From the NCBI GenBank assembly GCA_026389735.1, contig JAPLHH010000118.1:1-9167 (forward strand): a stretch of DNA of 9,167 bases, given 5' to 3'. Within the stretch, counting starts at the first letter, position 1, and each line of letters starts with the position of its first letter. A model generated the notes under the pieces. That model saw only the letters and a program-made list of their open reading frames with translations. It was not told the DNA's origin and searched no databases. The DNA comes from Chloroflexota bacterium. GTDB lineage: Bacteria > Chloroflexota > Dehalococcoidia > GIF9 > UBA5620. The translations under genes were made by a program, and so were the position numbers. Below, in pieces: positions 5,815-9,167 of the stretch.

Positions 5815-6210
5815 CTATCCAGTCGGTTTTTTTACCTTGGCTCGGCTGCTCCGCGCCAAAACCCTGATGGCTTCCATCAAGTCCTGACGCCTGCAATCTT
5901 TGGTCAGGTACCAACTAGCACCAGCATCAAGCGCTGACCCGACATAATCGCCGTAGACCGTTAGAAACAGGATCTTGACATCAGGCAGGCTTCTCTTTAT
6001 GCGGCGGGTTGCCTCTGTACCATCTATGCCGGGCATGTGGGCATCCATCAAAATGACATCAGGGTTCAGTTTTTCCGCTTTCGTCACCGCGTCCAAACCA
6101 TCCACAGCCTCTCCAATCACATCTATGTCAACTTGGGGCTCGAGTATGCTCTTAAGTCCCTCCCTGACTACTTCATTGTCATCAACTATCAGCACCTTTA
6201 TCTTTTCCAT
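5815..6210 (-). CDS. Receiver-only response regulator (CheY-like, NarL-subgroup receiver)
   Basis: This 131-aa protein is a single REC domain with a complete phosphorylation site: acidic pocket D10-D11, phosphoacceptor D56 (VILMDAHMP), T84 (FLTVY) and K104 (LTKDC). After the last helix (LMEAIRVLA, to about 119) there is only a basic tail, and the DNA beyond the stop does not encode an HTH in any frame I could recognise. It therefore appears to be a true stand-alone receiver and not a broken NarL. Its sequence closely resembles the receiver of the NarL-type neighbour (VVREGL, LNPDV, MPDV/LPDV blocks), suggesting duplication. A Shine-Dalgarno (GAGAGGTG) sits about five bases before the ATG. A terminator separates it from the upstream kinase operon, so it likely has its own control. 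It may act as a phosphate sink, a relay, or through protein partners; the partner is unknown. Confidence 0.88.
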   Translation of the reverse strand: MEKIKVLIVDDNEVVREGLKSILEPQVDIDVIGEAVDGLDAVTKAEKLNPDVILMDAHMPGIDGTEATRRIKRSLPDVKILFLTVYGDYVGSALDAGASWYLTKDCRRQDLMEAIRVLARSSRAKVKKPTG

Positions 6211-6302
6211 ATTTCACCTCTCCCTATATCAACGCTTGCACTTTCTTCGGTGTGATTCAACTCTTTAGCAATCACCTTGTTTTAAGTTTACCTTCTTAAC
6301 TC

Positions 6303-6340
6303 GGTTTCACAATCGGGAGAGTGGCTGGTTTCACATTCGG
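6303..6340. repeat. Tandem 14-bp direct repeat upstream of the receiver gene
   Basis: GGTTTCACAATCGG (6303-6316) and GGTTTCACATTCGG (6327-6340) differ at one base and are 24 bp apart start to start. On the minus strand, the direction of the receiver gene, they read CCGATTGTGAAACC and CCGAATGTGAAACC. They lie about 95-130 bp upstream of that gene's start, a plausible place for paired regulator sites. A weak promoter (TTGTGA, 16 bp, TAAACT) overlaps the copy nearer the gene. The bound factor is unknown. Confidence 0.5.
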
Positions 6341-6374
6341 AAAAAGGTTGACTTTAAAATCAACCTTTTCTCCG
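6338..6374 (-). terminator. Intrinsic terminator after the NarL-type regulator gene
   Basis: AAAAGGTTGA (6342-6351) and TCAACCTTTT (6360-6369) form a perfect 10-bp stem around an 8-base loop. The stem is extended by CGGA/TCCG with one bulged base. In the minus direction the 3' arm ends in T5. It lies 24 bp beyond the stop of the NarL-type gene and so probably ends the kinase-regulator transcript. The A-tract and T-tract on opposite arms would also allow some termination in the plus direction. Confidence 0.75.
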
Positions 6375-6398
6375 ATGCCAAGTAATACTTTAGTATGA

Positions 6399-7043
6399 TT
6401 AAAGACGGATTATACCTTTTTTAAGAGCATGGGTTACGGCTTCGGTGCGGTCGTTCACTCCCAGTTTTTGAAAAATATTAGCAATATGCGTCTTCACCGT
6501 ACTCTGGGCAATGTTAAGTTGAGCACTAATCTCTTTATTAGCCGCACCTTTAGCCATAAGTTGCAATATTTCCAGCTCTCGCTCGGAAAGCCCCCCACCA
6601 GACGGTGTCCGGCGAGATAGCTCGGAGAAACGGTCGAGCAATTTTGACGCCACCACTGGCTGAATAAGTGACTCACCCCGATGAACAGCTCTTATTGCCT
6701 TGAATAAATCTTCCCTCGGAGCATCTTTAAGGAGATAGGCCCGAGCACCAGCCTCGATACCACTAAATATATACTCGTCATCGCTATAGGTAGTCAGGAT
6801 TATGAATTTAACATCAGGCATCGCTGAGCGAATCTGACGCATAGCTTCGACGCCGTCCATCTCAGGCATCCGAAGGTCCATAAGGACTACGTCTGGGTTC
6901 AACTCCCTGGCTTTATTCACTGCTTCCACCCCATCTCTAGCCTCTCCAACTACCTCGAAGTCATGCTCCCGACCCAGCATGGTAAACAGCCCCTCTCTAA
7001 CCACCGGATGGTCATCAGCGATCAAAATCCTTATAGCTCCCAC
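6399..7043 (-). CDS. NarL/FixJ-family response regulator
   Basis: This 214-aa cytoplasmic transcription regulator has an N-terminal receiver (1-122) with D10-D11, phosphoacceptor D56 (VVLMDLRMP), T84 and K106 (LLKDA). A linker follows, then a LuxR/GerE-type helix-turn-helix (about 150-214) with LSERELEILQLMAKG, NKEISAQLNIAQSTVKTHIANIFQKL. Phosphorylation by the adjacent HisKA_3 kinase is expected to control dimerisation and DNA binding. The start is GTG at 7043, which overlaps the kinase stop by one base (TAGTG). The Shine-Dalgarno AAGGAGGT lies within the last kinase codons, seven bases before the GTG, so translation is coupled. The transcript probably ends at the hairpin at 6338-6374. Target genes are unknown; the tandem repeat at 6303-6340 is one possible site. 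Confidence 0.95.
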   Translation of the reverse strand: MGAIRILIADDHPVVREGLFTMLGREHDFEVVGEARDGVEAVNKARELNPDVVLMDLRMPEMDGVEAMRQIRSAMPDVKFIILTTYSDDEYIFSGIEAGARAYLLKDAPREDLFKAIRAVHRGESLIQPVVASKLLDRFSELSRRTPSGGGLSERELEILQLMAKGAANKEISAQLNIAQSTVKTHIANIFQKLGVNDRTEAVTHALKKGIIRL

Positions 7044-9139
7044 TATGAAACCTCCTTGCTGGTAGGAATAACTACTCTAACCAGCGTTCCTTTACCCCTC
7101 CTGCTCTGTACTTCAAACGTACCTCCTAAGCCTCGAGCACGTTCTCGCATACTTATCAACCCGAAGGTATCCCGCTTCTTTTCACCACCACCTGATGTTC
7201 TTGGTTTAAAGCCAACACCATTGTCGCTAATGCTTAGTTCCACCGCCAATTCATCAAATGTCAGATTTACCTCCACTTCAGTAGCTTTGGCATGCTTTCT
7301 CACATTGGTCAGGGACTCCTGGCAAATGCGAAGAAGGCCTGCTTCTAGCTCAGGTGGCAGGTCACGCCGTGCACCAAAAACACTGAACTTCGCATTCACC
7401 CCAATACTCTGACTGAATTTATCTACCTCCTGTTTAATCGCCTCAACTAAAGGCAGCTGTTCCAAAGCCTGAGGCCGGAGATTCCACACTGAGCGCCTGG
7501 CTTCAGCCAAGCTTTTTCGAGCCAAGCTTCGAGCTTGGTTCAAATGTCGCTCCGTTGCTGAGACATCCTCGCCCAATGCTTGCTCAGCTGCTTCAAGCTG
7601 TAGAATAATGCCGCTGAATCCCTGAGCCAGCGTGTCATGAATTTCTCTCGCCATGCGGTTCCGTTCCTCCATCACCGCCATCTGGCGTGTCTCCTCATAA
7701 AGGCGAGCATTGTCAATAGCCACAGCCAACTGGTCAGCCAATGTCTGTGCAGTGAACAAGTCAGCTTCGCCAAAAGCATCAGCTTCGGTGCTCTCGATAT
7801 CCAGAACCCCGAGAACCTTACCGCCAATTCTGACCGGGACAGCAAGCTCAGACTTGGTGTCTCTCAAGGCCTCGACAGAGCGATACCTGGGATCCCCACT
7901 TACATCATTCACCAGAATTGGTTCACCTGTCTGAGCTACCCAGCCAACTATACCCTCCTCATCGACTTCCAGCGGAACCCCGACTGGTATAACCCCCCTC
8001 TGCCCGCTCAGACACAGTGCTTTAAGCATAAGTGCACCAGAGCTAGGCTCCAAGAGAAAGATGTTAACATTATAGTAGTGAAAAGTCTCGCGGAGCAGAT
8101 TGCCTACATACGGCAATAATTCGTCGAGGTTCACAATAGAGCTAATCTTGCGACCGACTTCATTTATGGCACGCAGTTGCTCTGCCCTCTGTCGCTCTTG
8201 CTTAGTGCGTTCTTCAACCTTTCGTTCCAAGTCAGTATAAGACTCCTTTAAGGCCTTAGCCATTTCATTAAATTGTTCGGCCAATTGCTGGATTTCGTCA
8301 CCGGTTTCAGCCTCAATACTATAATCGAGTTCACCCTTGGCTATAACCTGAGCGCCTTTAGTCAGCGCCAGTATCGGTCTGGTGATAGCCCTTGATAGTA
8401 GAAATATCACAGCAACAGCAATGAGGAGCATCCCGCCAAAAATGGCGATAAAAAGCAACTGCGCCTTCTTCACCTGGTCATCTATATTTTGAGTGGTAGC
8501 CAGAACCGTGGCAGCTATCTCGCTTTCTAACCCCTCGGCAGGCGCCGAGTATTCGTCAATGTAGGCAGTCGCAGCTACCACAAGATTCGTACCTTCCACA
8601 GGGATACAATGCATATATTTCTGCCGGACATTCCCCTTAGCATCTTCCCAGTCATAATACCCTGAAGCTTCCCCCAAAAAGCTTCTCTCAACAATAGACG
8701 AGAAATAGACAGGTTCACCGCCTATTTTACGCAAGTTAACACCAACCATCTTAGGGTCTGCATGAAAATAGACGGTTCCAGTCTTGTCATAAACCATCGT
8801 ATAACCAGTTTGCCCCACATTCTGAACAGCTATTTCCTTCAGCTCTGGATTCTCCTTCAACTTGGACATATCTGGGTTTGGATGATAGCGCATAAAAAGC
8901 CCTATCTCATTGGCCACGTTCAATGCTCGCCGTTGCACCAGCCGCCTGCCCAGATCTTCCAACGCAGCAGTGCTCTGCCGAGCAACTTCTTCTCCCATGG
9001 TAATGCTATTATTTCTAACGAGAGAACTGATCTCATATATACTGCGAAACGACAGTGAACTGATAACTCCCAGCGAGATAAATGATAAAGCCAAAAATGG
9101 GATGAGAATCTTGGCTCTTAAGCCAAACCTTATTTTCAT
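7043..9139 (-). CDS. Membrane sensor histidine kinase (Cache-HAMP-GAF-HisKA_3-HATPase)
   Basis: This 698-aa kinase is of the NarX/LiaS-like (HisKA_3) class. Order from the ATG: cytoplasmic start MKIRFGLRAK, transmembrane segment about 11-31, an extracytoplasmic Cache-like sensor (about 35-225, with GYTMVYDKTGTVYFHADP at 112-129), a second transmembrane segment about 228-249, HAMP (250-302), a short coiled coil (300-325), GAF (about 338-478), HisKA_3 with phospho-His H501 (REIHDTLAQG), and an ATPase domain with N612 (ESLTNVRKHA), D639 (DNGVGF) and GLISMRERA (660-668). Cache domains usually bind small molecules such as organic acids or amino acids; the ligand here is unknown. ATG 9139 is the start because GGGAGGT lies just before it; a TTG 12 bases upstream would encode that Shine-Dalgarno. 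The stop overlaps the start of the NarL-type regulator, its cognate partner. Confidence 0.93.
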   Translation of the reverse strand: MKIRFGLRAKILIPFLALSFISLGVISSLSFRSIYEISSLVRNNSITMGEEVARQSTAALEDLGRRLVQRRALNVANEIGLFMRYHPNPDMSKLKENPELKEIAVQNVGQTGYTMVYDKTGTVYFHADPKMVGVNLRKIGGEPVYFSSIVERSFLGEASGYYDWEDAKGNVRQKYMHCIPVEGTNLVVAATAYIDEYSAPAEGLESEIAATVLATTQNIDDQVKKAQLLFIAIFGGMLLIAVAVIFLLSRAITRPILALTKGAQVIAKGELDYSIEAETGDEIQQLAEQFNEMAKALKESYTDLERKVEERTKQERQRAEQLRAINEVGRKISSIVNLDELLPYVGNLLRETFHYYNVNIFLLEPSSGALMLKALCLSGQRGVIPVGVPLEVDEEGIVGWVAQTGEPILVNDVSGDPRYRSVEALRDTKSELAVPVRIGGKVLGVLDIESTEADAFGEADLFTAQTLADQLAVAIDNARLYEETRQMAVMEERNRMAREIHDTLAQGFSGIILQLEAAEQALGEDVSATERHLNQARSLARKSLAEARRSVWNLRPQALEQLPLVEAIKQEVDKFSQSIGVNAKFSVFGARRDLPPELEAGLLRICQESLTNVRKHAKATEVEVNLTFDELAVELSISDNGVGFKPRTSGGGEKKRDTFGLISMRERARGLGGTFEVQSRRGKGTLVRVVIPTSKEVS

Positions 9140-9167
9140 CTTACCTCCCAACTTCCATACTTTCTGC

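Noticed and set aside
7637..8119. 160-codon plus-strand frame inside the kinase gene
   Set aside because: It is antisense to the GAF and kinase domains, whose motifs are intact. There is no support for a second gene.
9140..9151. Kinase start at TTG 9151
   Set aside because: Those four codons are the Shine-Dalgarno (GGGAGGT) of the ATG at 9139, which is the natural start.
9141..9158. Five-codon reading frame (ATG to TAA) just before the kinase, or the tail of an upstream gene
   Set aside because: It is too short to judge at the window edge. The frame stays open to the edge, so it could be the end of an upstream gene, but nothing recognisable is visible.
1..9167. CRISPR array, tRNA, rRNA, transposase or phage gene
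   Set aside because: I looked for regularly spaced repeats, tRNA-like folds and mobile-element proteins on both strands and saw none.

Overview
The window looks like a chromosomal segment of a bacterium with moderate GC content. I favour a Chloroflexota (Dehalococcoidia-like) lineage, with low to moderate confidence. The reasons are the style of its RpoB N-terminus, a Cache-HAMP-GAF-HisKA_3 kinase paired with a NarL-type regulator, and a small GYD-domain gene. No phage, transposase, CRISPR, tRNA or rRNA gene was seen.

Layout. (1) 1-327, minus strand: the first 109 codons of rpoB, running off the left edge. It has a near-consensus promoter (TTGACA, 17 bp, TATACT) and a leader of about 128 nt, and no rplL lies directly upstream. 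(2) 703-2765, plus strand: a MoxR-type AAA+ ATPase followed 20 bp later by its usual partner, a CoxE-like VWA protein. The pair is divergent from rpoB. (3) 2859-5094, plus strand: hpt and ade, a two-step adenine salvage pair (adenine to hypoxanthine to IMP). hpt has a perfect TATAAT seven bases before its ATG and no Shine-Dalgarno sequence, so its mRNA is probably leaderless. (4) 5151-5524: a small GYD-domain gene on the minus strand, broken by a one-base frameshift after codon 18 and framed by a perfect 16-bp inverted repeat. (5) 5525-5814: a gene-free stretch with hairpins and a repeat-like sequence. (6) 5815-9139, minus strand: a sensor histidine kinase translationally coupled to a NarL-type response regulator (stop and start overlap as TAGTG), then a bidirectional-looking terminator and a tandem 14-bp direct repeat, then a receiver-only response regulator.

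How the genes relate. hpt and ade form a clear metabolic unit. The kinase and NarL regulator form a classic two-component system that probably senses a small extracytoplasmic ligand through a Cache domain. The receiver-only regulator may share the kinase as a phosphate sink or relay. The MoxR/VWA pair probably acts as a chaperone that matures or inserts cofactors into an enzyme not encoded here. The least ordinary part is the inverted-repeat-framed, frameshifted GYD gene, whose predicted transcription start falls at the edge of the repeat.
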